This document shows positions 17,934-25,633 of a stretch of DNA of 44,970 nucleotides, one piece after another. The notes beneath the pieces were generated by a model, which was given only the letters and a program-made list of their open reading frames with translations, was not told the origin of the DNA and searched no databases. The stretch is taken from contig JAFZWE010000005.1 in assembly GCA_017617445.1 (NCBI GenBank), positions 1 through 44,970 on the forward strand, in the 5' to 3' direction. The position numbers were made by a program, and so were the translations under genes. How positions within the stretch are numbered: position 1 is the first letter of the stretch; each line of letters starts with the position of its first letter. Source of the DNA: Bacteroidales bacterium. GTDB taxonomy: Bacteria > Bacteroidota > Bacteroidia > Bacteroidales > WCHB1-69.

Positions 17934-19394
17934 ATGGGAGAATTATCAAAATTGTATCCCGCCACGTTGTGGGAAAATTTCGAAAACATCTGCGCTATTC
18001 CGCATCCTTCCAAACACGAAGCAGCTCTGGCTGCCTGGATGATGGACTGGGCAAAAAAGAACAATATTGAATGCAAGCAGGATGCTACCGGCAACCTGAT
18101 TTTCCGCAAACCCGCCACCAAGGGGATGGAGAACCGCGTGCCTGTCATCCTTCAGGCTCACATCGACATGGTGCCGCAGGCCAATGCCAGCACGAAGCAC
18201 GATTTCACCAAAGACCCCATCAAGCCGCGCATTTGCGAGGATGGTTGGGTACGCGCCACCGGCACCACCCTCGGTGCTGACGATGGCATCGGCGGTGCTG
18301 CCGCCCTCGCCGTGCTCGCCTCCAAGGATGTGGCCCACGGTCCGATAGAAGTGCTTCTCACCGTTGACGAAGAGACCGGCATGACCGGTGCCTTCGGTCT
18401 GAAGAAGGGTGCCCTCAAGGGTGAAATCCTCATCAACCTCGACTCCGAAACCGAGGGCGAGCTCTATGTGGGCTGCGCCGGAGGTCTTGACGGCGTCATC
18501 ACGATGAACTACCGCAATACCGCCACCCCCGCCGGCATGAAAGGCTATCAGATTGTCATCACCGGCCTTAACGGAGGTCACTCCGGCATGGACATCATCC
18601 TCGGTCGTGCCAACGCCAACAAGCTGATGACCCGCCTGCTCTCTGCTGCAGCTGAGAAGTGCGGCATTCGTCTGGCCTCCTTCGTGGGCGGCAACCTGCG
18701 CAACGCCATCCCGCGTGAAGCCGTCGCCATCGTGGCTGTTCCCGAAGCCAACGAGAAAGCCCTCACCAAGTTGGTCAACACCTTCGCCAAAGTTGCCAAA
18801 GCTGAGTTCTCCGCCGTTGAGCCGAACATGAGCATCAAGGCGAAAGCCATGGACACCCCCGCCAAGGTGATGCCCGAAGCCATTCAGAACAAGGTTTTGG
18901 ATATGGTGTTCGCCCTCCCCAATGGCGTGCTCCGCATGAGCGATTCCATGCCGGGACTGGTGGAAACCTCCAACAACCTCGCCATTGTGAATGCACAGAA
19001 CGGCCATGTACAGATCGTTTCCCTGATGCGCAGTTCTGTGGACAGCGCCAAGGACGCCGTCGGCCAGAAGATGACCGCTGTTGCCCGCCTCGCTGGTGCC
19101 GACATCGTGCTGGAAGCTGGCTACCCGGGTTGGAAGCCGAACATGGAATCTCCGATTCTGCAAACCGCCAAGAAGGTGTACAAAGACAAATTCAAGAAAG
19201 AGCCCGCTTTCATGGCCATCCATGCTGGTTTGGAATGCGCCCTTTTCAGCGTCAACTATCCGAACTGGGACATGATCTCCTTCGGCCCCACCATCATGCA
19301 CCCGCACTCCCCCGACGAGCGCGTCAATATTGAAAGTGTGGGCAAATTCTGGGACTTCCTTGTCGCCCTCCTGAAAAACATCCCCAAGAAATAA
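17934..19394 (+). CDS. pepD: Aminoacyl-histidine dipeptidase (M20 family)
   Basis: The 486-residue protein has the M20 metal motifs: HIDMV (His76, Asp78), GADDGIG (near 114-120) and DEETGMTGA (near 146-154), then LDSE and a C-terminal IHAGLEC with the last metal histidine. Length and N terminus LYPATLWENFENICAIPHPSKHE are those of PepD (Xaa-His dipeptidase, beta-Ala-His type), a cytosolic di-zinc enzyme with broad dipeptide activity. The last 10 codons plus 3 bases are exactly repeated at 23171-23200. The gene is followed by a strong terminator. Confidence 0.93.
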   Translation: MGELSKLYPATLWENFENICAIPHPSKHEAALAAWMMDWAKKNNIECKQDATGNLIFRKPATKGMENRVPVILQAHIDMVPQANASTKHDFTKDPIKPRICEDGWVRATGTTLGADDGIGGAAALAVLASKDVAHGPIEVLLTVDEETGMTGAFGLKKGALKGEILINLDSETEGELYVGCAGGLDGVITMNYRNTATPAGMKGYQIVITGLNGGHSGMDIILGRANANKLMTRLLSAAAEKCGIRLASFVGGNLRNAIPREAVAIVAVPEANEKALTKLVNTFAKVAKAEFSAVEPNMSIKAKAMDTPAKVMPEAIQNKVLDMVFALPNGVLRMSDSMPGLVETSNNLAIVNAQNGHVQIVSLMRSSVDSAKDAVGQKMTAVARLAGADIVLEAGYPGWKPNMESPILQTAKKVYKDKFKKEPAFMAIHAGLECALFSVNYPNWDMISFGPTIMHPHSPDERVNIESVGKFWDFLVALLKNIPKK

Positions 19395-19397
19395 TAA
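19368..19397 (+). repeat. 30-bp direct repeat, copy 1 (3' end of pepD)
   Basis: The last nine codons and stop of pepD plus 3 nt are exactly repeated at 23171-23200 in the same direction. Bases next to both ends differ between the copies, so the match is exactly 30 bp. Confidence 0.95.
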
Positions 19398-19447
19398 AAT
19401 AGGTACAGTCGTGCGACAGTGCGTCTGTACAATGATATGATAACGAA

Positions 19448-19480
19448 AAGGGCGGTTCAAAAGACCGCCCTTATTGTTTT
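19448..19480 (+). terminator. Terminator after pepD
   Basis: A 9-bp perfect stem (19448-19456 AAGGGCGGT / 19464-19472 ACCGCCCTT) with a 7-nt loop is followed by TATTGTTTT. It separates pepD from the convergent minus-strand gene ending at 19526. Confidence 0.8.
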
Positions 19481-19525
19481 GTATAGTAAAAGTCTGTCGA
19501 AAAAAAACGGCAGGTCTCACCTGAT

Positions 19526-20218
19526 TTACTCTATCTGGTAAATCAAAATTCTCATTTCTACTTTGTTGTTAATCTCCATAGCAGGACAGTTGGCCACACG
19601 TTTAATCCAATTGCCTGCGGCGTCAAACTCTCTGTATGTATAGGTCATGGTGTAAGTTTTATTTTCGCTCACACTATACATGACAGCTTTAATAATATTG
19701 CCCGCATCATCAAAAAAATACTTGATATTTCCTGAATCTTCCTCCTCTCCCCAATAGTCAGCCACACAATTCACAGCAACAACTTTCCCTTTTTCATCAA
19801 ATTGAAGTTTCTCTACGTCATCTGCATCTGGTCCAATATGGATAAGCTTCGTAATGCGATTATGATCATCCCTAAGCAAACCATATTCAGGGGAATCAGA
19901 ATAGACATAAACTCCCTCAGGCGTTCCTTTCGTTGCTTCCTTAAATTCCTCATAATCTTGAACAAAATACTCAGCCTCATTATTTTCGTACTTTTTTCCA
20001 CCGACCATCCCGTTCACTTTTATCAATTTTCCTGTTGGAGAGAATTCAAGATTATAAGTAACCCAATCCTCACCGAACCAACTAATACCATACTCTACAT
20101 CGTCACTCTGCATAACTTTTACAACGTTTCCTTTGAGTCCGAAAGTGGGCCGGTCGTTTTGGGCAGTCACAGTTACTGATAAAAAAAACGCCAATAAAAT
20201 CATTAAACTTTTCTTCAT
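19526..20218 (-). CDS. Secreted protein of unknown function with RHS/YD-like motifs
   Basis: From ATG 20218 the protein has 230 residues with a signal peptide MKKSLMILLAFFLSVTVTAQ. The frame stays open upstream to 20392, but that part overlaps the 3' end of the next gene and is not real. The mature part contains loose repeats such as LEFSPTGKLIKVNG, LQFDEKGKVVAVN and YREFDAAGNWIKR, which resemble the YD/RHS-like beta repeats found in many Bacteroidota secreted proteins. No catalytic motif or T9SS sorting domain is seen. It follows the FISUMP gene after 20 nt and is probably cotranscribed. Confidence 0.7.
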   Translation of the reverse strand: MKKSLMILLAFFLSVTVTAQNDRPTFGLKGNVVKVMQSDDVEYGISWFGEDWVTYNLEFSPTGKLIKVNGMVGGKKYENNEAEYFVQDYEEFKEATKGTPEGVYVYSDSPEYGLLRDDHNRITKLIHIGPDADDVEKLQFDEKGKVVAVNCVADYWGEEEDSGNIKYFFDDAGNIIKAVMYSVSENKTYTMTYTYREFDAAGNWIKRVANCPAMEINNKVEMRILIYQIE

Positions 20219-20238
20219 AATATTATGATTTTTAAATA

Positions 20239-22140
20239 TTAATCTTTTATGCAGCGGACAGAAAAACCATAGTGCATCTCTCCATTCAAATAGTAAGGTG
20301 TTGCTACTGTTGCTGAATTGTAGCCGATACCGTAAGTAGAACGGCAATTTTCGTAGTTGGCACTGTAATGCAGCATGGATGTTGTAGTCCAAAAATGAGT
20401 ATGTTTAGAAAAATAACGATGGGTAACATTAGCATAAACAGAAGTAGATGGTTCTGCCCATCCTGCAGGACGGGCGGAAAAAGAGGTCGCATTGTTCATT
20501 GACGGCTGATTGCCCACAAAACAATCAAGTCCATTATTATATTGATATGTTGAAGAATCCGTGCTGTTCCAGCGCCACCCAACAGAATCTGCCAGTGCTT
20601 TTGCAATATACGTTTGGTTTGAACCGCAATAATACTCGCTGTTTTCACTCACATAATCCACCAAAAGTGCAAATTCATTTTCACTGGGCACATGCCACCC
20701 CACAGGGCACACCCCCTGTACTCCACTCGGAACGAGATTGCTGGTGTCGGCGCCATTCACAGCAGCCGCCCAATTGTAAAGCAAACCATAAACATTTTTG
20801 TTATCCGCATCACCATTGGGATAATAATAATAACCGACAGTTGTGCTGCCCAATACACCATTTCCTAACATTATACCATTCCCATTCGAGTAATGCGTTG
20901 TTTTCAGATTCTCTTTCATCCAGCATTGGGTGCCGATTTGAACAGTATGGTAGGTATTGCCATCGTAATCGGTGACGGTGGGTGTGCCGGGGCATGAGAC
21001 TCCAGGAGTAAATGTAAGCACTTCGCCGTATGCAGTTCCCGCACTGTTGGTAGCGTATGCACACACATAGTAGGTGGTGTTCACTGTAAGACCAGCGATG
21101 CTACTGGAGAACTCTCCCAAGCCGCTTCCATCGGTGGAGTGTGTGCCGGTGATGGATGGATTACCCGTGGTATTCCAGCACACGCCGCGTGCAGTCACAG
21201 GGGCGCCGCCGTCAGCGGTCACCATACCGCCACAGTTGGCGTGATTTTGAATAACGCCCGTCACAGGCGAAGTAATCACAGTGGGCAATTCTGCCATGGC
21301 AGTTATATCATTGGTAGTAAACGAGACTGTCGTACCGTACGCTGTGCCAAGACTGTTGGTGGCGTATGCGCGAGCATAGTAGGTGGTGTTCGGCGTAAGT
21401 CCGCTCATCAGTCCGGTGAAGCTGCCCACGCCGGCGCCGTCATTGGTATGGGCATCTGTAAGGGTGGGTTGTGGATTGGTGCTCCAGCAGATGCCGCGCG
21501 CAGTCACGGGGTCGTTGCTCATGCTGGTCACGATTCCGCCACAATATGCTGAAGTTTGTGTAATGTAACTGATTACTGTCGTCGTCACCATTGGCGTGCT
21601 TTCCACATACGGATTCGTAAGTGCCTCCAATGTGGCTTGCAGCAGAGCGATTGTGTCGCGTAGCATGGACAAAGAATCGTATAGTTCGCATAACGACACT
21701 CCTTCGCAGCCTATATTGGTCACATAGTTGGCATCGTTGGAGAGCCTTTCCGCGCACAGCGCATACGGCACGCTTAACAACTGTTGCGTATTTTCTATGG
21801 TGTAGTTGGTACCACCGTTAGGGTCGGTCTCAGTTTTGAGGAAATACGATCCAGCACCCCAGTCTATGGTAGCGAAATCGCCGCTGACCACATTGCCACC
21901 GCCCACTTGCAGCGTCAGCAAACCATTGGCATTGGTGGTTGCCGAAAGGGTCTCCACATAAACAGCGTTGCCGTTGGCGCTTCCCTGTAAAATGGAAATA
22001 CGAACCCCCACAGCTTGTGAAGCCACCAAGTTGCTATTCGCATCACGTACCACAGCCTGATACGTGAATCTCTGCGGGGCTTGAGCGAACATTGTCAGCC
22101 CCATAAAAGCCAAAACAAAAAAGGATAAAAGTTTTCTCAT
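20239..22140 (-). CDS. Secreted FISUMP-domain protein with two Fn3-like repeats
   Basis: The 633-residue protein has a signal peptide (1-19, ending MFAQ) and a conserved Bacteroidota N-terminal domain that begins PQRFTYQAVVRD and ends LLSVPYALCAE (about 20-135). A short leucine-heptad helix follows (LYDSLSMLRDTIALLQATL, about 155-175), then two Fn3-like repeats (about 185-280 and 285-380). Each repeat has CGG, PVTARGxCW and NTTYYxxAYATNSxGTAYG. A C-terminal FISUMP domain follows (about 390-633), with DGNTYHTVQIGTQCWMKENL and CPVGWHVPS. The helix suggests trimers like tail-fibre proteins (inference). No T9SS sorting domain is present. The role is unknown; surface adhesion is a guess. Confidence 0.85.
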   Translation of the reverse strand: MRKLLSFFVLAFMGLTMFAQAPQRFTYQAVVRDANSNLVASQAVGVRISILQGSANGNAVYVETLSATTNANGLLTLQVGGGNVVSGDFATIDWGAGSYFLKTETDPNGGTNYTIENTQQLLSVPYALCAERLSNDANYVTNIGCEGVSLCELYDSLSMLRDTIALLQATLEALTNPYVESTPMVTTTVISYITQTSAYCGGIVTSMSNDPVTARGICWSTNPQPTLTDAHTNDGAGVGSFTGLMSGLTPNTTYYARAYATNSLGTAYGTTVSFTTNDITAMAELPTVITSPVTGVIQNHANCGGMVTADGGAPVTARGVCWNTTGNPSITGTHSTDGSGLGEFSSSIAGLTVNTTYYVCAYATNSAGTAYGEVLTFTPGVSCPGTPTVTDYDGNTYHTVQIGTQCWMKENLKTTHYSNGNGIMLGNGVLGSTTVGYYYYPNGDADNKNVYGLLYNWAAAVNGADTSNLVPSGVQGVCPVGWHVPSENEFALLVDYVSENSEYYCGSNQTYIAKALADSVGWRWNSTDSSTYQYNNGLDCFVGNQPSMNNATSFSARPAGWAEPSTSVYANVTHRYFSKHTHFWTTTSMLHYSANYENCRSTYGIGYNSATVATPYYLNGEMHYGFSVRCIKD

Positions 22141-22225
22141 TGTATAATTATTTTATTGATTTATTGAATTGTAAAATTTTATTACCCATACCTTTGATGA
22201 CCTCTTCAATATAGAAGGTAGATTT

Positions 22226-22705
22226 TCATTGAACCATTTTCACCACCTTGAAAGATTTCAATAGCTGCTTGCCGTTCAACACATTTACAAAATAGGTGCC
22301 TGGGGCAAGGTTTGACATTGGGATTTCTGTTGTACACTCTTCTATTTTCTTTGAAAACAAGTGTTTCCCATTCATGTCAAACACAGTCACTTCTCCTTCC
22401 AACTGTATATTGTCCATTATCAACTGGACATTTCCAAGCGTTGGATTAGGATATACTACAGCATTCAATGCGATGCCGGGGTAGTTGTCAATTCCGATGG
22501 TTTGGATTTCAAAAGGCTGCTGTACTCCCTCGGAAATGCTGACACTGGCATCCCCATACGACTGCACGGCGATTTGTCCGATGGTGTAGGTGACCGTTCC
22601 CCCACTCCCCGTTGCCGTTCCTCCCAGCGGCACCACATCAGACTGGGCGGAAAGAGATACTAACAAACTGGAAATCAAAATTAAAATAGCAATACTCTGT
22701 TTCAT
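22226..22705 (-). CDS. Small secreted protein with T9SS type A sorting domain
   Basis: The 159-residue protein has a signal peptide (1-20, ending SLSAQ), a short region of about 50 residues rich in Gly/Thr/Ser (TATGSGGTVTYTIGQIAVQSY), and a complete C-terminal sorting domain from about residue 84 (YPNPTLGN to the final Gln). GTVTYTIGQ-type N-terminal motifs are common in small Bacteroidota cargo proteins. The export signal makes up most of the protein, so it may be a minimal or surviving fragment of a larger cargo. It starts about 100 nt downstream of the terminator of the candidate ncRNA. Confidence 0.82.
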   Translation of the reverse strand: MKQSIAILILISSLLVSLSAQSDVVPLGGTATGSGGTVTYTIGQIAVQSYGDASVSISEGVQQPFEIQTIGIDNYPGIALNAVVYPNPTLGNVQLIMDNIQLEGEVTVFDMNGKHLFSKKIEECTTEIPMSNLAPGTYFVNVLNGKQLLKSFKVVKMVQ

Positions 22706-22803
22706 ATCCTGTAATATGTGATTCGTTATTTCATTACTCCATCAACCACTTCCACCTCAGGTAATTCCAAGCCGGACTTTCTATATTTTACATAAAGACA
22801 CAT

Positions 22804-22842
22804 AAAAAAGCGCGGGAACCGAGTTTCATCGCTCATCCCGCG
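22804..22842 (-). terminator. Terminator of the candidate ncRNA
   Basis: Arms 22836-22842 and 22811-22817 (CGCGGGA/TCCCGCG in transcript sense) pair perfectly, with an inner GAG/CTC extension, and are followed by C and a run of six T (22804-22809). The arm 22840-22842 is shared with the closing helix of the RNA, so the two structures exclude each other there. Confidence 0.85.
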
Positions 22843-23068
22843 TATCAGGCTCTGGTATCGCCCATCTCCTAAGGATAAGCAATGCCGAAGCCCACGCTGT
22901 CCGTATATTATAAAAAGAATATACAAACCAATGGACATTGAACATTGCCTTACCGTGCAGGAGATTTGAATTTACCAGATTCGATACGCCGCAGATAAGA
23001 CGTTGACTCAACGCCTTTTAAACATGTCTGTCGCCCACCTTCCACCCATTCGGGCTTCGGAACGAACA
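22804..23068 (-). ncRNA. Candidate structured non-coding RNA of unknown class, about 265 nt
   Basis: This gene-free stretch has a promoter box (TATATTTG, 23075-23082) and an intrinsic terminator (22804-22842). Between them a long hairpin can form. Pairs, in plus-strand coordinates, are 22983-22989/22840-22846 (7 bp), 22973-22980/22850-22857 (7 of 8), 22959-22965/22864-22870 (7 bp), 22943-22954/22873-22884 (10 of 12), 22933-22937/22898-22902 (5 bp) and 22918-22924/22903-22909 (7 bp, 8-nt loop). A separate 9-bp hairpin is at 22997-23005/23009-23017. The 5' end (23052-23060) pairs perfectly over 9 bp with the internal loop at 22885-22893, a likely pseudoknot. Signatures of tmRNA, RNase P RNA and SRP RNA were looked for and not found. 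A 6S-like RNA or a leader controlling the gene at 22705 are alternatives. Confidence 0.6.
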
Positions 23069-23074
23069 ACGGGG

Positions 23075-23082
23075 CAAATATA
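23075..23082 (-). promoter_or_regulatory. Predicted -7 box of the candidate ncRNA
   Basis: TATATTTG on the minus strand matches TAnnTTTG. Transcription would start near 23068. A clear TTTG -33 box is not seen; TTTTCC lies at about the right distance. Confidence 0.55.
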
Positions 23083-23170
23083 CAATTTTTTGGAAAATTA
23101 AAAAGGAAAGTGAAAATTATGAGAACCCATATTCTTTATCTCCTATAAGGAGAGGATGATTGCCCTAAGT

Positions 23171-23200
23171 CTCCTGAAAAACATCCCCAAGAAATAATAA
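23171..23200 (+). repeat. 30-bp direct repeat, copy 2 (remnant of a pepD 3' end)
   Basis: This intergenic stretch is identical to the 3' end of pepD at 19368-19397, but there is no gene in front of it: the bases to the left do not resemble pepD. It is followed by a different terminator hairpin. Confidence 0.95.
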
Positions 23201-23220
23201 CCGAATTGGATTTTACGAAA

Positions 23221-23260
23221 AGAGGCCGACCAAAATCACTTTTTAGTCGGCCTCTTTTTT
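23221..23260. terminator. Bidirectional terminator
   Basis: A perfect 10-bp stem (23221-23230 AGAGGCCGAC / 23246-23255 GTCGGCCTCT) is followed by T runs in both directions. It serves the minus-strand gene ending at 23260. On the plus strand it stands where a terminator for a gene ending at the pepD-like remnant would be. Confidence 0.88.
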
Positions 23261-23697
23261 TATTTCAATGCCCTGATCACCTTTTTCAACTGGGCAGCCT
23301 CCAAAGTCCATGCCCCGATTGCGGTAGAAGATTGCCCTTGGATTATCCACGCTTTCCCTTTATCCGGACACGTGACCGTCAGTTTATACAGCCGGCCTTG
23401 TACATCTTTCTCTTCAAACACAAGTTCTTTTTTCTTCTTCAAACATTTTAGCAGATTTTTGGCTTTTTGCTGTGCGTCTTTCCTGTCTTTTCCCAAAACA
23501 TAACTTTGGGCTCCGTCCATTCTGGAACTGGTCGTGTTGAAAATCATAACAATCGGTTTCCCCGGACTATCAAACAGCCGAATATCGCCATTCTTTTCCA
23601 CCATGAACATCTTATTGCCGTCTTCACTCACAGTCCATTGGCCAAATACCACAGATGAAAGCAAAAGCAGAGCCAAAGTCATACAAAAATTTCTCAT
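23260..23697 (-). CDS. Small secreted protein of unknown function
   Basis: The 145-residue protein has a signal peptide (1-19, ending VVFGQ). The mature part starts WTVSEDGNKMFMVEKNGDIRLFD. It holds a lysine-rich helix (AQQKAKNLLKCLKKKKEL) and ends in LEAAQLKKVIRALK. I do not recognise a family. It has its own -7 box (TAATTTTG at 23723-23730, minus strand) and ends in a bidirectional terminator, so it is probably a single-gene unit. Confidence 0.7.
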   Translation of the reverse strand: MRNFCMTLALLLLSSVVFGQWTVSEDGNKMFMVEKNGDIRLFDSPGKPIVMIFNTTSSRMDGAQSYVLGKDRKDAQQKAKNLLKCLKKKKELVFEEKDVQGRLYKLTVTCPDKGKAWIIQGQSSTAIGAWTLEAAQLKKVIRALK

Positions 23698-23722
23698 AAT
23701 CCTTTCATTTGATTTCAGAGTG

Positions 23723-23730
23723 CAAAATTA
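23723..23730 (-). promoter_or_regulatory. Predicted -7 box for the small secreted protein gene
   Basis: TAATTTTG on the minus strand matches TAnnTTTG, 26 nt before the ATG at 23697. Confidence 0.5.
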
Positions 23731-23813
23731 TAAAAAAGCAGCCAAACGCCTCCCCACCCTTTGAAAAAAAACTCAGAATTCATCTCCCAAATCATGGATA
23801 CGGAAAAAATTAC

Positions 23814-23821
23814 TACTTTTG
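23814..23821 (+). promoter_or_regulatory. Predicted -7 box for the TlyA-type gene; decides its start
   Basis: TACTTTTG matches TAnnTTTG and lies 21 nt before the ATG at 23842. A transcript from here cannot contain the longer TTG-started frame (23761), which supports the shorter protein. Confidence 0.6.
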
Positions 23822-23841
23822 CACCTCTACTTTTGGAAGTG

Positions 23842-24642
23842 ATGAGACTGGACAAATTACTGGTTACCCGTGGCATTTTCAGTTCCCGCGAACGGGCACA
23901 GGATGCCATTGTGCAAAAAACGATAGCCGTAGATGGGAAAATCATTGACAAGCCCTCCAAAGAGGTGGTTGATGACGCATGTATTGAAGTGATTGACATC
24001 TTTAATCGGTATGTCAGCAGAGGCGGACTGAAATTGGAGAAGGCGGTAGAAGATTTTGGCTTGGACTTTTCCGGGAAAACGGTGCTGGATGTGGGAAGTT
24101 CCACTGGCGGTTTCACCGATTGTGCCCTGAAACACGGGGCTGCGCATGTCACGGCCGTGGATGTGGGCTGTGGGCAACTTCATCCCTCCCTTCAAAACCA
24201 CCCACAAGTGCAGTCCATTGAAAACTGCGACTTCCGGGAGCTGGCCCCCGCCGACACCACGCACCACACCCATGACTTCATCGTGTCTGACGTCTCCTTC
24301 ATCTCCCTCACCTACCTCATGCCCCACTTCAAAGCCTTCCTGAAAGAGGAGGGACAACTGGTACTGCTCATCAAACCCCAATTTGAAGCCGGACCCTCGT
24401 TTTTAAACAAAAGCGGCATTGTCACTGATGACAAAGCATACAAAGCTGCCATCCGCAGGGTTGAGCTCGAAGCACTCAACCATGGGTTCCATCTCAACAA
24501 TCTCACAATATCCACCCTGTTTGAAAAAGTGAAGAATGTGGAATTTTTGTCACTCTTTTCATTGACAGACAATCATTTCCACATTGACTACCCCACCCTG
24601 TTCAAAGCCATCAAAGAGCTTCGCAAGAATCTCAAAAAATAG
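23842..24642 (+). CDS. tlyA: TlyA-family rRNA 2'-O-methyltransferase (S4 plus FtsJ-like domains)
   Basis: From ATG 23842 the protein has 266 residues: an S4 RNA-binding domain (about 1-58, MRLDKLLVTRGIFSSRERAQ), the TlyA linker YVSRGGLKL (58-66) and an FtsJ-like methyltransferase domain with SAM motif DVGSSTGGFTD (83-93) and VDVGCGQL. TlyA enzymes methylate ribose of cytidines in 16S and/or 23S rRNA; which site applies is not readable here. The upstream open frame to 23761 is rejected because the promoter lies inside it and the S4 domain begins exactly at this ATG. Confidence 0.92.
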   Translation: MRLDKLLVTRGIFSSRERAQDAIVQKTIAVDGKIIDKPSKEVVDDACIEVIDIFNRYVSRGGLKLEKAVEDFGLDFSGKTVLDVGSSTGGFTDCALKHGAAHVTAVDVGCGQLHPSLQNHPQVQSIENCDFRELAPADTTHHTHDFIVSDVSFISLTYLMPHFKAFLKEEGQLVLLIKPQFEAGPSFLNKSGIVTDDKAYKAAIRRVELEALNHGFHLNNLTISTLFEKVKNVEFLSLFSLTDNHFHIDYPTLFKAIKELRKNLKK

Positions 24643-24694
24643 AATTTCCATTAAAAAAGAACCATACATATAATATATATTGAACGAGACATCC

Positions 24695-25633
24695 ATGTCA
24701 AACCAGCACAAAAAAACTGCCGTGTTGATTCCCTGCTACAATGAGGCATGTACCATTGCACAGGTAATCAAGGATTTCCGAGAAACACTTCCGGAAGCAG
24801 AGATTTACGTTTATGACAACAACAGCAGTGACGGCACAGCTGAGGTTGCGGCAACAGCCGGTGCCATCGTGCGACAGGAGCCCCGGCAAGGCAAGGGGAA
24901 CGTGATGCGGCGGATGTTCCGCGAAATTGATGCTGACTGCTATATCATTGTGGACGGAGACTGCACCTACCCGGCCGCTTCTGCCCCTGAAATGGTGGTG
25001 GAAGTGCTGGAGCATGATGTGGACATGGTAGTAGGTGACCGCCTCAGCTCCACCTATTTCATGGAAAACAAACGCCCCTTCCACAACTCCGGAAACCGCG
25101 TGGTCCGCTCCCTTATCCGCAGGTTCTGGCACACCGATATCCATGATGTGATGACCGGCTACCGCGCTTTCAGCCGACGGTTCGTCAAACTCTTCCCTGT
25201 CATGTCCGGCAATTTTGAGATTGAAACCGAGATGACCATCCACGCGTTGGACAAACGCTTCTCCATCAAAGAAATACCCATTGAATACAAAGACCGCCCC
25301 TCTGGAAGCACCTCCAAACTCAATACCTTTAAAGATGGAGCCAAGGTATTGAAAACCATAATGATCCTGTTCAAGGAATACCGTCCGATGCGCTTTTTCG
25401 GCTGGACTGCCCTGCTATTGGCACTGCTGTCGGTCATCCTTTTCATCCCCATCTTGGTGGAATACTTCCAAACCGGACTGGTTCCCCGTTTCCCCACTCT
25501 CTTTGTCTCCCTCTTCCTTGGCCTGGCCGGACTGCAATCTTTTTTCACCGGACTATGCCTGGACGTGATGGTGCAAAAAGACAGAAAAGCATACGAATTG
25601 AAAGTCATTGAATTTGAAAACCCAAAACCATGA
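24695..25633 (+). CDS. Family 2 glycosyltransferase, polyprenyl-phosphate-sugar synthase type
   Basis: From ATG 24695 the protein has 312 residues. The GT-A domain opens VLIPCYNEACTIAQVI, with YDNNSSDGT near 40-48, the DxD-type motif VDGDCTYP (86-93) and MTGYRAFSRRF. Two C-terminal membrane segments (about 228-250 and 262-285) follow. This layout fits enzymes that make a lipid-linked sugar (e.g. glucosyl- or mannosyl-phosphopolyprenol) at the inner membrane from a nucleotide sugar. The stop overlaps the start of the next membrane-protein gene by 4 nt (ATGA), which suggests that gene uses the product. Confidence 0.88.
   Translation: MSNQHKKTAVLIPCYNEACTIAQVIKDFRETLPEAEIYVYDNNSSDGTAEVAATAGAIVRQEPRQGKGNVMRRMFREIDADCYIIVDGDCTYPAASAPEMVVEVLEHDVDMVVGDRLSSTYFMENKRPFHNSGNRVVRSLIRRFWHTDIHDVMTGYRAFSRRFVKLFPVMSGNFEIETEMTIHALDKRFSIKEIPIEYKDRPSGSTSKLNTFKDGAKVLKTIMILFKEYRPMRFFGWTALLLALLSVILFIPILVEYFQTGLVPRFPTLFVSLFLGLAGLQSFFTGLCLDVMVQKDRKAYELKVIEFENPKP

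Noticed and set aside
17946-19520. Long minus-strand open frame (524 codons) opposite pepD
   Set aside because: It is the antisense shadow of a clear M20 dipeptidase with GC-rich third positions; its translation is rich in His, Gly and Val without any domain.
22726-22938. Small minus-strand ORFs (60-70 codons) inside the ncRNA region
   Set aside because: They cross the terminator hairpin and its T run, lack a plausible start context, and the stretch shows strong RNA pairing instead.
22804-23068. tmRNA, RNase P RNA, SRP RNA or cobalamin riboswitch
   Set aside because: None of the known conserved strings (tag frame, CR-I/CR-V, SRP tetraloop region, B12 box) could be found on either strand.
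23842-24642. Haemolysin function for the TlyA-like protein
   Set aside because: TlyA was first named for haemolysis, but the S4 plus FtsJ layout and SAM motif indicate an rRNA methyltransferase.
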